Below, piece by piece: positions 1 to 11,126 of a stretch of 64,000 nucleotides of DNA. The position numbers and the translations under genes are program-made. This stretch comes from Dichetophora obliterata (lineage: Eukaryota; Arthropoda; Insecta; Diptera; Sciomyzidae), in the NCBI GenBank assembly GCA_963920525.1, contig OY986436.1, forward strand, positions 25,096,818 to 25,160,817, given 5' to 3'. The notes beneath the pieces are model-generated. The model was not told the DNA's origin. It searched no databases and saw only the letters and a list, made by a program, of their open reading frames with translations. Each line of letters begins with the position of its first letter. Position 1 is the stretch's first letter.

Positions 1-785
1 AAGTATTGTTGTAAGCTTTTTAGAACTGTTTTTAAAAAATTAATAAAAAGTGTTATAAAAATTAAATAAAAACAATTATTAAATAATTGGAAGTAATTAT
101 TATTGTAAGCTTTTTTCTTCAAAACACAAGTTTTTAAGAAATTGGAAAGAAGTGCTATCATTATGTTACTAAAAGTGGTTTTTAATTATTTGGAAACAAG
201 TACTTTTGTGAGCTTCTTGCAGTGGCGAAGTTATGGAGGGGGGAGTGTCCGAGGGTCTAAACTCCTCCCAGAGCCATGGAAACATTACCAAATATCTCAC
301 GTTATTGTGAATTGACTTTAATAATAAGCGTAGCACGAATCCAAATGTATATGTATTGCCCAAAATTTGTCTTTTTCTCAAGAAATTTATCAGAATTTGA
401 TTCTTTTCAGTGTTTAATTTTTCTTAATCGGTTAGCAGTTACTAGAGATAAAGTGACATGTGTAGTTGCCAGAAATTCGGTGATGTTTGGATTCAGTTTA
501 ACAAGCTCATAATTTTTTTACCTACCTACCGTTTTCGACGTTTAAACAAAGTAAGGCTGTCGAACATGACATTCGGCTTCACAAAACAGGCGTTTAATCA
601 GGTATTCAAAAGTATACTTTTTTAAGGTTGTTATATTTTTTACTTACCCCCAACAACCAAAAGCTATCTACGCCACTGGCTTTTTGTAATGATTTTTTTT
701 ATGAAAAAAATTAGTTAATTTTTTTAGTTTACTGCTTCGAAAATCAATTTTATTAGGTTATCACATCTAAAACAACTATTAAAAT
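1..785. other. AT-rich stretch without a recognisable gene
   Basis: No coding frame here resembles a protein family I know. The open frames are short and overlap on opposite strands, as expected for AT-rich noncoding DNA. I see no convincing terminal repeats. Confidence 0.6.
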
Positions 786-792
786 AACCATG

Positions 793-936
793 TGGGCGAA
801 CAGCGGTTGAACATGGGCCGCACGGCCGAACAAGGGTTGAACATGTCTGAAAAATAATCCAAAAAGCCCAGCGGTCGAAAACTTGGGTCGAACAACGGCC
901 GTACAGGGTCTAAATAGAGTTGTACGGCCGTTGTAT
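793..936. repeat. GC-rich island of CGGCCGAAC-type repeats with a 12-bp inverted pair
   Basis: A 140-bp island, clearly richer in GC than its surroundings, carries several variants of 'cggYcgaacaa' and 'ggttgaacatg'. CAACGGCCGTAC (893-904) and GTACGGCCGTTG (922-933) form a perfect 12-bp inverted repeat with a 17-bp loop. It looks like a decayed short repeat or the end of a MITE. No family is assigned. Confidence 0.5.
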
Positions 937-1114
937 GCCACCAAATTTTTCTAAGCTCTTATTGAACAGCAAACGTATGTGCAACATCAAAAGAAAGCCT
1001 CACTCAGCTATGCTCAGCTATGAAAAATATTTAAAATTAGGACTTGTTCGGCCACTGTGTGGACTTAGCTACAAAAGTTCAAACTTTTACATACATACAC
1101 TATGTTGCGGTAAA

Positions 1115-1600
1115 GCATTTTTTACAGTGTAAGCTCCATATGAATTAGATTTAACTGCAATTTCGTATCAATTTATTTTCAGAGCACTGAAAGTTTGAAT
1201 TAAATTTAGCCTCAATCTAAATAATTTTATCTAAGGTGTAAGTTCCGCTTAAGCTTAATTTAGCTGCAATTCAATATTAATTTTTTTCAGTGTATTGAAA
1301 GCTTGACTTAAATTTAAATATCAAAATAAATAATTTTACTTACGGTGGAAGTTCCGCATGAGTTAAAATAAGTTGGAATTTAAATCATTTTATATTCGGT
1401 GTAAGTTCCGCTAACGTTAAATTTAATTGCAATTTAAAGCATTTTATTTTCGGTATAAGTTCCACTTGATTTAAATCTAATTGTAGCTCCAAACAAGTTG
1501 GTTGTGTACTAAAAAAAGTGTACTAAAAACTGAAAGTTCGAACCAAACTAAGTCCCAATTTAAATAGTTTTATACACGGTGTACGTTCCGCTCAAATTAC
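1115..1600. repeat. Degenerate tandem array with the CGGTGTAAGTTCCGC motif
   Basis: Five or six diverged units share the core 'cggtgtaagttccgct' followed by an AT-rich segment with 'taaatttaattgcaatt' and often 'aaagcattttatttt'. The spacing is irregular (about 60-120 bp). The array is old: units differ by many substitutions and indels. No open frame runs through it. Confidence 0.6.
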
Positions 1601-1603
1601 ATT

Positions 1604-1770
1604 AACTCATTTGCGCCCTCTGTACACGTGCATGTACAAGTGAAATTTAAAATGAGTCATTTGGTCTACTGTAAACGTAGTATAAATATATAATCGAATT
1701 GTTTATTGAAATCGAAACAAGACGTCACTAGCAGTTATGAAATAGAAAAAAATTTGTGTTGTCAAAAAAT
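1604..1770 (+). repeat. Fragment of a piggyBac-like MITE family (left end)
   Basis: Starting at a TTAA (about 1,604) the sequence 'ctcatttgcgccctctgtacacgtgcatgtaca', followed by 'cgaattgtttattgaaatcgaaacaagacgtca', parallels the left half of the TTAA-flanked MITE at 56,267-56,785. Both have a subterminal near-palindrome around TGTACA...TGTACA. I could not find the matching right end, so this copy is probably truncated. Confidence 0.5.
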
Positions 1771-2424
1771 TGAACTCAAAAGCGCTACGCAGCGCAGCGT
1801 TACCCATGTCTACTAGAGTGCATTCTTCCTTCAAGGAATACAGAATATTGAGGTCAGTATAGTGACCATACTAAAGACCAATGACTCGTGAGCGATACGA
1901 GCTCTGTGCGCCTTCCGACGCAATTCTTAATGGTGTTCCCGGGGGGAGTTACGGAACTGGTGGGAAGATATTTTTAGCGGATTCAAGTTTCGCACTCAGG
2001 CTTTCGATGCTTTTCAGCTCAAGGGTATAAAAAAACAACACTCCATTCTTAATATTCCAAAACAGAAATTAGCTTCCAAGCGCTTTAATTATTTTCAAAG
2101 AACAACTGGGCTTATAAAAATGTAACTCCAAAAAATGCTCATTTTAATAAATGAGTAGAAAATAGTACTGTTATTTTACAATAACTCCTAAAATTTTTGC
2201 TTCTCAAATTCACTCAGATTCGAGCATTTTTTGTGAAAAAAACCAACTCGAAATTGCCGTTACCAATATCAAAATTATTAACATGTGGAGTGGATTTATA
2301 CAATTTTAACAGAGTGTACCATACATAATAAGGCTTACCTTTTTTACTCATATGATTACAAATACAAAAAAAATTTTTAATTATGTGAAAAATTTAACAT
2401 TTACAACATTTAACATTTACAACA
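1771..2424. other. No gene seen
   Basis: AT-rich sequence with no recognisable coding region, terminal repeats or RNA gene. Confidence 0.5.
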
Positions 2425-3423
2425 CAGAGCCAAAAACCACCACATAAAATCAATAAGATCACCTTATTGAGCTATTTCATTAGGTTTTCTTATTAATACT
2501 ACAAAATAATAAGAATTTTCCATACAAAAATCTTTTTAATTTAAATTTAAAAAAAATTTACAACTACTATCAAACATTTTTTAATAAGATTTCTTATTAA
2601 ATGAATGAAATGATGTGGTAATCTTATTAATACTTTAATAAGAAAATCCTTTTTTCACTCTCCAAAGTTTAAGAAGAGACCACCTTACATTAATAAGAAA
2701 ATCTTTTTGATCTGCTTTTATAAGATTTTCTTATTAAGCACCTTTTTAATTATAATTTAATTTTAATTTATAAATTTATAAAGTAAACTCGAAGGAGGTA
2801 CTTAAAAAAATGGAGGTTGAGGATGTCGCCACTTTCTTTGAAGGCCTCGACAGCGCCGGATATTTTGGTGACAAAGTCATATTTTGTTAAGTTAAAAAAA
2901 CTTATTTATGCAACAACTTTGTATTTTTTTTTTGCTTTTTGTGAAACTATATTTTAACAGATGTTTTTTATACATACATATACAAATTTTATTTCCTATT
3001 AAATTGTAATAAACCATCAGAATATCTTTTTATTTAATATAACAGGCAATTAAAAGTATATTTCTAGGTTAAAGGTTAATAAGATTCCGTTTTGATTTAA
3101 AAATATTTCCTTATTAAAATTTAAAATGAAATCCTATTAAGTCAATAAGATGTCCTTATTATATTTCAAAAATAAATCTTATTAAATCTATAGGATTTCT
3201 TCTTAAAAACCAAAAAGTTTTGATAAGATTTTCTTATTGTTTTTAAAAGTGTTCTTATAAAAAACAATAAGATTCTTCTTAAAATTATGTGGTTTGCCTA
3301 ATGAAAAAGCTCATAGTTTTAATACGATTTTCTCTATGGTTTTAATAAGACAATCTTCTTGGATGAAAACCATAGAGAAATCTTATTGATTTTCTTCTAT
3401 TTTATTAGGTTGTTTCGGCTCTG
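2425..3423. mobile_element. MITE-like element with CAGAGCC ends and AATAAGAT internal repeats
   Basis: The segment begins 'cagagccaaaaacc' and ends with its approximate reverse complement '...ggttgtttcggctctg'. Just inside each end is 'atcaataag' or its complement. The interior is filled with diverged, partly palindromic copies of 'aataagattttcttatt'. The CAGAGCC start recalls hAT-type termini, but I could not confirm an 8-bp TSD in the flanks. It appears non-autonomous. It encloses a small coding-like island at 2,810-2,890. Confidence 0.45.
2810..2890 (+). CDS. 26-codon coding-like island with SAM-domain-like start (captured exon?)
   Basis: Within very AT-rich repeats, this stretch is distinctly GC-richer and reads from an ATG through 26 codons to TAA. 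The residues EDVATFFEGLDSAGYF resemble the start of helix 1-2 of a SAM (sterile alpha motif) domain, where a 'xxEDVxxFLxxLxxxxY' pattern is common. No larger frame continues on either side. A captured host-exon fragment inside the surrounding MITE-like element is one explanation; chance is another. I see no evidence that it is expressed. Confidence 0.3.
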   Translation: MEVEDVATFFEGLDSAGYFGDKVIFC

Positions 3424-4080
3424 AGCAAACTGTTCCAAAATCGTTATCCTTCTTTATGATTGCCAAGCATTTGGCCAAGTTTGTGACATTAATGGCATCA
3501 AGATTCTCCGTATTATGAAATAAAACTTGGAACCGGATATTCCAGAGGATTCTTTCCACATGATCACGAAAGCTATTGCTTTGCATTGCAAAAAAACAAA
3601 AAAAAAATATGAAAATTTCTATCTATCTTGGTTGCGTTGAAAATCTATGGCTACAAAAAGATCAAGTTTGTTTGCCACGAAACTAAAAATTCAAATCAAG
3701 CACTGCATCCGCGTTGGTTTCTTCTTGGCAAAGTCAAGATAAGTAAGAACTTAAAGAAAATCATGTTTAATTATAATTTTGTATAACAGTATTACAAAGA
3801 AATCAATTTCAACTGTGTGTTTGACTCACAATCACACACGTAATTGTTTCTTATTACATGATTAATCGAACATAATCACTCTCTTTTTCTAACTCATTTC
3901 TCGGGCCCTTTTCTTTACTTTTCGAATTACATATATAATTGGAAGTTTATCTATATTACATGTAATGGATGTTAAATATAAGTGGGTGGAGGCATTTTTG
4001 TCAGCGTGTGCGATTTAAAGCGCCAAGTTGGAAAAGGAGCCCTGCTTTATGACTGCTGGCAATATGCCTCGGAAGGACAG
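3424..4080. other. No gene seen
   Basis: AT-rich sequence with short overlapping open frames only. I see no family resemblance and no clear terminal repeats. Confidence 0.5.
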
Positions 4081-4084
4081 GAGA

Positions 4085-4360
4085 TATGCTCGCCTTCATA
4101 CCCGCTTATATCTGTTTACTATAGGCATGTCCTAGGTCGGAATGTCTGCCAAATGAACTGCCGTAGCAGCAATGCAGCATGCATCTTATGGTATGGATGC
4201 AGAAGTGATACATGTCTGCCAAATGAACTGCCGAAGCAGCAATAATGTATGCATATCACGGCATTAATGCTGCATTACTGCTAAGGCAGTTCATTTGACA
4301 GACATGCCGTCCTAGGACATGTCTATAGAAAAAAGATATAAGCGGATATGGAGGCGTGCA
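4085..4360. repeat. About 270-bp imperfect hairpin with internal direct repeats
   Basis: The left arm ('cgccttcatacccgcttatatctg...') and right arm ('...gatataagcggatatggaggcg') are imperfect reverse complements centred near 4,222, together making a hairpin about 130 bp per arm. Inside, 'atgtctgccaaatgaactgc' occurs twice directly and once inverted. The outer arms continue weakly past both ends. This is a foldback MITE-type structure with no coding capacity. Confidence 0.7.
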
Positions 4361-4639
4361 TGTCTGCTGAATTTCCAAGTAATGTTGCCGGCAGTTGAAA
4401 AAATTGCCATTTTTCGGAGACTTGAACCTCATTCAGGCCGCGTTCATCCATTCGACCATTGCAGCTGTTAACTAATCGTCGCTTAATTTGCTTCATTAAG
4501 AATAAACGTACGAGCACAGGAAAGAAAATTAACGCTTTCGCTTTGTTATTTTAAGAAATCAATGAAAAAAAAACAGAACGAAATCACTACAAAACAGAAC
4601 AAACTAAAAAAACCAGAACAAAACTAAAAGCCACTGAGA

Positions 4640-4742
4640 AAAAAAAAATTATGTCTCTGATGGGATTTGAACTCACTACCCAAGATTCTAAAATACATGA
4701 ATAAAAACTAAAGCTCTAGCCCACTGAGCCAGCCATTCGCTC
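4640..4742 (-). pseudogene. tRNA-like Pol III unit (SINE-head type) with T-run terminator
   Basis: Read on the minus strand, a box A-like TGGCTCAGTGGG (about 4,721-4,733) is followed by a box B-like AGTTCAAATCC (about 4,662-4,673) and then by a T-run that would stop Pol III. The box spacing (about 50 bp) suits a tRNA or a tRNA-derived SINE head, but a clean cloverleaf with a standard anticodon arm is not evident. I treat it as a tRNA-derived repeat and not as a functional tRNA. Confidence 0.5.
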
Positions 4743-4779
4743 TGCTGTGGCATTGTTGAAATAATCTACATAATAACCA

Positions 4780-6085
4780 CGAATGCCACCTTTGTGGGAA
4801 AACTCCCATTTGTGGTTATTTTTAATTGCCATGGGAAACGGGAATTAACATGGGATTTTTTATTGAGTGTGGTTTTTTTAATTCACATTAAATTTTTTTT
4901 GTTTTGTGGGATTTTTTTTGGTTTTGAAGGATTTATTTTTCAGTTAAAATATGTATAAATATATACATAAAAGTGTATATTTCATTCGACTCGCGTCGTT
5001 TCATCACCGAGGTCGTGAAGTACGACTAGCCAACGGTAATTGTGTTTGTGGTCCATTCGCTGATGCGACTGACACAATTAAAGTACAGTTTTCAATAGAA
5101 TCAAAAGATTCGTAATTGGTGATGGCGTTATAAATCTACGATTTGGCCAAATAATTTCCTCTACATTGAGGATTCTTCTTGAGCTAGGGAAGCCTAGTTT
5201 TCGGAGTAATTTTAAATAAAAAAGTGTATATTTTTCATATTTGGTGCACTGTAAAAATCGTCTCAACCTATCTATATGATTTTCGCAACGAATTCGTTAC
5301 GATTTCGGCTACTTTGGTTTGGTGGGTAGTTGTTTCACTCTTGACATAATTACATGTATTGGGAAAATATGTTTCAGTGAATTTTTCCTTTTGTTATTAA
5401 TATACAAAATTGGTATATCTTAAAATTTGTGATTGGCCCTTATTATGAGCTGATTTCGACGTAATTTTCACTGGTTATCGAACAATGAGTATCGAACGTC
5501 AAACCCTGTCGGAATGTTCGTTGTTGATCGAATTATCAGTCGAATAGAATTTTGATGCGGTGCGTGCTGAGCAATTATTGTTAAAAAGATAAAAATTTTG
5601 TGATTGTGTTTTGCTTTTTAAAGACTTAAAACTAATTTGGAACTCCTTTTGTAAACTTTATACAGATCTAAGGTGGATTAAAAAATATTTTTTATTAAAT
5701 ATTATTACTAAAAGACTAATTAATATACAGACGACGAGATATACTAGTTGTTCTTTTTAATTTTTTTGTTTAATTTTTGACAATTTTTATGTCTGTATTA
5801 ATTAATGTGGTAATTTTTAATAGAAGAGAGATTTTTTGTGAATTTTTTTTAATACAAATTGAATTTATCGTGGTTCTTTTAAACAAAAATGCGATTTTTT
5901 GTGGTTTTTTTATTTGCGTGGGATTTTCGTGGTTATTTTGAATGTCCGAGGAATTTTTTGTGGTTGTTTTTTAATTGCGATGGGGTTTTTTTTTAATTTT
6001 ATAGCATGGGAATTTTCGTGGTTATTAATTTTTGCTATTTTGGGAAAAAAGGTTTTTTTCGTGGGAATTTGAGGTGGCAACCATG
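4780..6085. repeat. GTGGGATTTTT-rich repeat region with TGCCACCT-like inverted ends
   Basis: The left end 'tgccacctttgtgggaaaac' and the right end '...cgtgggaatttgaggtggca' are approximate reverse complements. Near both ends the motif 'gtgggattttttgtggtt' repeats many times in diverged form. No coding region is seen in the 1.3 kb between. It is probably a non-autonomous DNA element, but no convincing TSD was found. Confidence 0.4.
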
Positions 6086-6475
6086 ATAACAACATTGTTG
6101 CTATCAAAAGTGAAAACACAAAGTGTAGGCGAATTACAACAATCATGAAAATATTGAAGTTGTTGTTCAAAATAACTTTCCGTAAAATTAATCGGAATTT
6201 TGCATTAGCAAACGTAATACGTTATTATGACACAGTTGTTTTTATACTTATATTGAATGTATTTATGTTGTGCTATAAAAGAACTTAGTTACTGCTCTTA
6301 CTCTCTTATGCTTTCTGTTAATAAATAATAATAGTAATAATACACCTCACTTAAAAATAAAGAGGATGTTTTTAAAATTTAAAAAATAGGCTTCTTAACT
6401 AAGCATTAAAATTATAACCTGCCACATTCCTTCCATCGGCAGGCCTGCTTTGTTTTTCATCTGGGCGCTTTTGCT

Positions 6476-6652
6476 AAGACCTCTTTTACATTGGGCAAGA
6501 CTTGAAAGCAAGAATGTTGAGTCCGTAGGACAAATCGTGGTGAGCTTACCTGAGTTTTGGAGACGAAGGGGTAGAGATTAAATTGGCTCTGTACTGGCAA
6601 GTTTTTGTACTAAAATTGCTTTCAAGTCTTGACCAATATATAAGGGGTCTAA
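6476..6652. mobile_element. About 177-bp MITE with 35-bp imperfect TIRs
   Basis: The left end 'aagacctcttttacattgg' plus 'caagacttgaaagcaa' is mirrored at the right end, where 'ttgctttcaagtcttgacc' is followed by 'aatatataaggggtct'. The arms match over about 35 bp with a few mismatches. The interior is noncoding. The flanks do not give an unambiguous TSD. Confidence 0.55.
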
Positions 6653-7177
6653 GTTATAAGATTTAAGTTATAAGATGCACGTTGAAATTTTGTGTTATGA
6701 AGTTTGTGCCTTAAGTCTTTCGTTTTGAAAAGTCAAAATCATTTTAAATTGCAGTATTATATATTATATGTAATCCAATATATTTTTAATTCTTTTTTTT
6801 AATCATTCTTTTTTTATATAGCAAAGAGAGTTCGTTGCTTAAGTCCTCTGTACAAAAACTTAAAGCTACCCATTGAACCGTATGCGACGGTTTTGCGTAA
6901 AGAGATAGTTTTGAGTACGTTTTTGGTTAGACATTTTTTTGTGAATTTTGTTTTTTTTTAATTTACATGATCAATTACACTATGCTCCACCATTTTTCTC
7001 ATTGGTAGCCACTATTTTTTTGAAGCGAAGCTTTTAACGCCTCGTTTTGTGATTTGCTTGAGTGAAATCTGAAAAACGACACTTTTTCCATACACCTTTT
7101 TCTTAGAATTGTTGTTGCTTTTTGTGTCGATTGTAACAAGGGAATAATAAAATTAATAAAAATATTTCTTTGTTAGC

Positions 7178-7236
7178 AATGAGGATTGAACTCGTGCCCT
7201 TTCGATTGATAGTCCTATACACTATCAACTGATCCA
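7178..7236 (-). pseudogene. tRNA-like sequence with A and B boxes
   Basis: On the minus strand, TGGATCAGTTGATAG (box A-like) precedes GAGTTCAATCCTC (box B-like) by about 30 bp, the spacing seen in tRNAs. The presumed anticodon arm does not fold cleanly and the acceptor arms do not pair, so this is a tRNA-derived repeat or pseudogene. Confidence 0.4.
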
Positions 7237-7559
7237 AAAAAATTCGTTGACTATCAGAGTTTATTTAATATTAAGTATTAACTGAAGCTATGTTGCATAG
7301 GTGACAAGAATCTATTAAAGGATTGTGCATTAGCTATCCTTCATTTGAATGCGTGAAGCTATGGTGCAGATCAAAAGGATCGTGTTTTGGCTATCCAAAC
7401 AACAAAATCAGCAGAAATATAACAAAACAAATGTTGATTCTACTTACCACCATTGTCGTTAACATCGCTAACGTGTTTTCTTTTGTTGGTGAGAATAGTC
7501 TGTTCCCTAACTTTAAGAACTGCTGGAACTTAAATTTTATGAATTGACACAAGTTATGC

Positions 7560-8365
7560 GGCAAAGTAATAAACAGTTTTTGTCATTGCTAACGAAGATT
7601 GGTGATGGTAAAATACTTGAGCAAATCGAGTTACATTTAATAGAGAGTCGATTTTTGACGAATTAATCTGCCAGCCGCCTGTGTCCAAATGGAATAAGAT
7701 TATTTTTTTAGTAATGCTTCTGTAGATTTATTTAATAATTCTATCTTACGCGCAATAGAACGCAATAAAAATAATGAACAATTACAAGCATTTAAACAAA
7801 AATTATAATTTCAACAAACTTTGAAACATAATTTCAAAGTCATCGATACAGGTGGTTTACCTTCTGAAATTGTTTTTGTCATCAATAAACATTATCTAAT
7901 AACAACAAATATTAATGTTAGCGATAGTTTGGCAAATGGGGCTATTAGTAAACTAGTGCACATTGAAATTGAACAGAATGACCAGGTTAAAAAAGTTTGG
8001 CAGGAATTCGATGAGTCTAAAATTGGTCAGAAAGCAAGAATGAAAGTTTCTGCTGATGCTCAATCGATTCAAGTTGGAAGAAGAGCTGTGCCAATTCTAC
8101 GAAAAAACAGTAGCTTACCTCTTAATAAAAATAAAACAATCACAGTTACAAGAAATCATTTTCCATTAATTCCTGTAATGGCTGTAACTATTCATACGTC
8201 ACAGGGTGAATCATTCGCAGATTGTTTACGAATATGGCAAAAAGCATTTCTTGCAATTACTCTACGTTGCTTTATCTCGTGTTACTAGTATTGACGGAAT
8301 TTTTATCACAACGCCTGATGACAACCCTCAACAATTTATATTTCATCATGGAAGGCGATGATTTT
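7560..8365 (+). pseudogene. Helitron Rep/helicase C-terminal remnant (PIF1-like helicase)
   Basis: The frame at 7,821-8,288 contains GLPSEIVFVINKHYLITTNI and later TIHTSQGESF. In Helitron/PIF1 helicases these correspond to the region before motif V and to the 'HKSQG'-type motif V/VI block. A frame change near 8,240 moves the expected continuation (ALSRV-like, then DGIFIT) to another frame up to about 8,360. Upstream, 7,560-7,820 also has helicase-like pieces in broken frames (LLTKIGDG, LIESRF). The Rep nuclease and N-terminal helicase motifs are absent, so this is a 5'-truncated, frameshifted remnant. I did not find the CTRR-type 3' end or its hairpin. Confidence 0.7.
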
Positions 8366-8704
8366 TCTAATGTTGATTTAATTCGAGAATTTTAAAGATT
8401 TTCTCTTAACAAATTGGAAACTAAATGTATTACTGATGTAAATGTGAAAAAGCTTCGCTTCTCTCGTTTGTCCAACGACGCATCTATTTTTCTTATAGAT
8501 TTCGGCCCGCTGAACACGAAAATTGCAATAAAAATTTTTTCTATGGATAGGTTTTCGAGATATATATTTTTGAATTTTTGACCCGATTTTTTCGGATAAA
8601 GCTCCAAACATTTTACCATATCCTCAGTTTTAATTGACCGCTTTGGTTATAATAAAATTCAAATTAAAGAAAAATTACATAAATTAAATTGTGAGCTTTT
8701 GATC

Positions 8705-8715
8705 AAGTAAGTGGC

Positions 8716-8750
<35 letters not shown>

Positions 8751-8880
8751 CTCTGTATAGACTCAATCACTTAGCTGACTAGACAGTCTGTTTTGGAAAT
8801 CGCTACATTTTCCTCTTCAGAAGTCTTTGAGTGATTAAGCTGTATTCAACTCACTGTTTAACTTTGTATATGACTTCACA
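8705..8880 (+). repeat. (CAA)n microsatellite plus dispersed repeat, also present inverted near 20,230-20,385
   Basis: A run of about 13 CAA units is followed by 'ctctgtatagactcaatcac', and later by 'gattaagctgt' and 'actgtttaactttgtatat'. The minus strand of 20,226-20,384 has the same order of blocks at roughly 70% similarity by eye. It is a dispersed repeat, possibly LTR-derived, with a CAA run attached. No family is assigned. Confidence 0.5.
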
Positions 8881-10319
8881 GATTTAGGAATTCATTCTTT
8901 TGAATTGTATGGCTGCTAATCATATGACATTTTAAAGCAGTAGTTGCTTCTTTATTTATTTCAATATTCATTGGTGTTCGATAGTTTGTCGAAATGCATC
9001 ATAGAAATGAAATGAGTTTTTTGCTTCGCTAGAAGCTAGTGTTCTAACTGAAAGGTGGCTATTTTCACAACCAAATGTTCAATTACACATAACTACAAGT
9101 CAAGTAACAAGACTGCAGTGGCAATGGAAAATTTTAAAGGTAATGAAAAAAATGTGCATTAACACTAAAATTTTAATGGTAATGGAAGAAATTTACATCA
9201 ACATTCAAATTTCGGTACTCTTGCACCAAATTTCAGTACTCTGATGTCAATATTAACTTAGATACAGTTTTTTTCTAACAGCGGCAGGCCCTTTTCCGAA
9301 TTCCGCCCACTTTGTTCATCTTGTTTTATAAAAATCATACCCATTCGTGTAACGAATTTTTCTACAATATTAGACGAGATACAATATTGTTTTAATATTG
9401 TGTTTTCTACGCCACTTTCTCTAATAACGCCCACTTCTTTGACAGTAATTTTTCAAAATTCTGCCTATCCCTGTACAAAATTTTTGTTTTTCTAATATTG
9501 CCAGGTTCCTTTCTCGAATAACACCCACTTTTAGATGAGCACCTCCGTGTTTAAGGTCTCTTTCTGTTGACAAAAAAGTACGGCAATTGGACAAGTGTGT
9601 TAGGAGTTATCGATGTACATTAGGGATGAACGATTTCTTAACCTCACTGGCTTTATATATTTTTATGATATGAAAAAAATTAGAATCGAATTTTTCAATT
9701 TCAGCTTAAAAAAAAATTTCAGTGAAAAAGAATATGGCAATGAAATACAAAAACCCTCGGGCAAAGTCAAAAGTTATGTCTCAGAAAAAACCAAGGATGC
9801 AGAAAAATTTGTTTTGACGAGGAGCTTTCAAGAATATATGAAGCCGATGAAGATTTTTTGCTTCCATACATTTCGCTCCGCTCTAATGTACATACATTAA
9901 AAGAAAAAAAAAATTAAAAGGAGAAACCAACGATCTTGGGAACCTCCTTCTCTTTAAAGTCGGTTAAAAAAATAAGGCAATAATATTAACATTGAGGATA
10001 CAAATCTTCAACTTAAATTTTCACTCGATGAAACATTTTCAAATTTTTTTTTTCTTGATGAGCGGGGCCCCTAGGTAGTTGCCTACACTGCCTTATGGAT
10101 AATCCGGTCCTGATTATTATTGAATACAGTTACTTTATTTTACTATATATGAATACCATACATGCATATTATCTATATAATAAGCTAAATAATAAATTTT
10201 TTAACAAATAATAAATATTATATGATATTAATAGCGATAATGTTATAATAAATAATATTATGCCATAATAAAATTTATAATTCAAAAAGATTAACTTTTT
10301 AACTTATGTATGAACAAAA
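8881..10319. other. No gene seen; weak 'cgcccactt' repeats
   Basis: From 9,290 to 9,540 the motif 'cgcccacttt' recurs three or four times in diverged units. The open frame at 9,613-9,900 has no family resemblance and is lysine/phenylalanine-rich, as expected from AT-rich DNA. Nothing else could be supported. Confidence 0.5.
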
Positions 10320-10730
10320 AAGATCCGCTTTCGAAAGGCAACTCAGCCCGGCGATTGATACAAAAAAGGTTTATTTCCGAGTGCCGAAAAATAACTATTC
10401 TATGGTTAATTTTTTTAACTCATTTCCGAAAAAATTTTAACTCATTTCGTTTTTGAGTCATTTTCGTCTGGTGATTGATTCAAAAAGGGTTTATTTCCGT
10501 GTGCAGAAAAATAACTTTTTTATGTTTTTTTTTTAAACTCATTTCTGATCAAAAATAATCTAATTTCTGGTTCCTTTTTAATTCGTTTCCGAACAAAATA
10601 AGGCTCATTTTTGAGAGACATTTTAGTCCGACGAATGGTACAAAAAGGGTTCATTTTTGAGTGCCGAAAATGAACGTTTCTACCCGAAAAGGTTCATAAA
10701 TAAATTCAAAGACGGTAGTTTTGGTTCACT
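10320..10730. repeat. Three-unit degenerate tandem repeat
   Basis: The block 'gattgatacaaaaa', then 'ggtttatttccgagtgccg' and 'aaaaataac', occurs near 10,352, 10,469 and 10,630, separated by 'aactcatttccga'-type spacers. The unit spacing is uneven (about 117 and 161 bp). There is no coding capacity. Confidence 0.65.
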
Positions 10731-11126
10731 GGGCTAAATTTAATAAATCGTCTTACTCAGAGTTAGTAATAGTTTTATATAGCCTGGTATAGAAATTTAT
10801 CCATGCTAATAATGTTTCATTAAAAAAAAAAAGTTAAATCAATGGAATGCGTTCTAAATGTTGACAGTTTTATTACATTAATCAATTAGTAAAATTCGCA
10901 AAAAAGAAAGCAAAAAAGCAAATTATGAAGATCAAGAACCATAAGCAAATGTGTCTTCTGCCAAAAAAAGATAATCAATACAAAATTTACAACAACAAAA
11001 TATATATCCGCCCTACTCCAAGCAGCTGGCGAGAAAAACAAAAGCATTAATTAAAATTAGCAACATTTTAAGCTACTTATAGTCACACAAACATCGTTAT
11101 ACTCCTATAAAAAACTTTGTGTATAA

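Noticed and set aside
3982..4245. 87-codon open frame
   Set aside because: It runs across the left arm and centre of the 4,085-4,360 hairpin, and its repeated CLPNELPKQQ-like ending comes from the internal direct repeats. No protein family.
6230..6350. LTR-like 'gctataaaag' promoter and AATAAA signals
   Set aside because: No second copy, PBS or coding region was found nearby; AT-rich DNA gives such motifs by chance.
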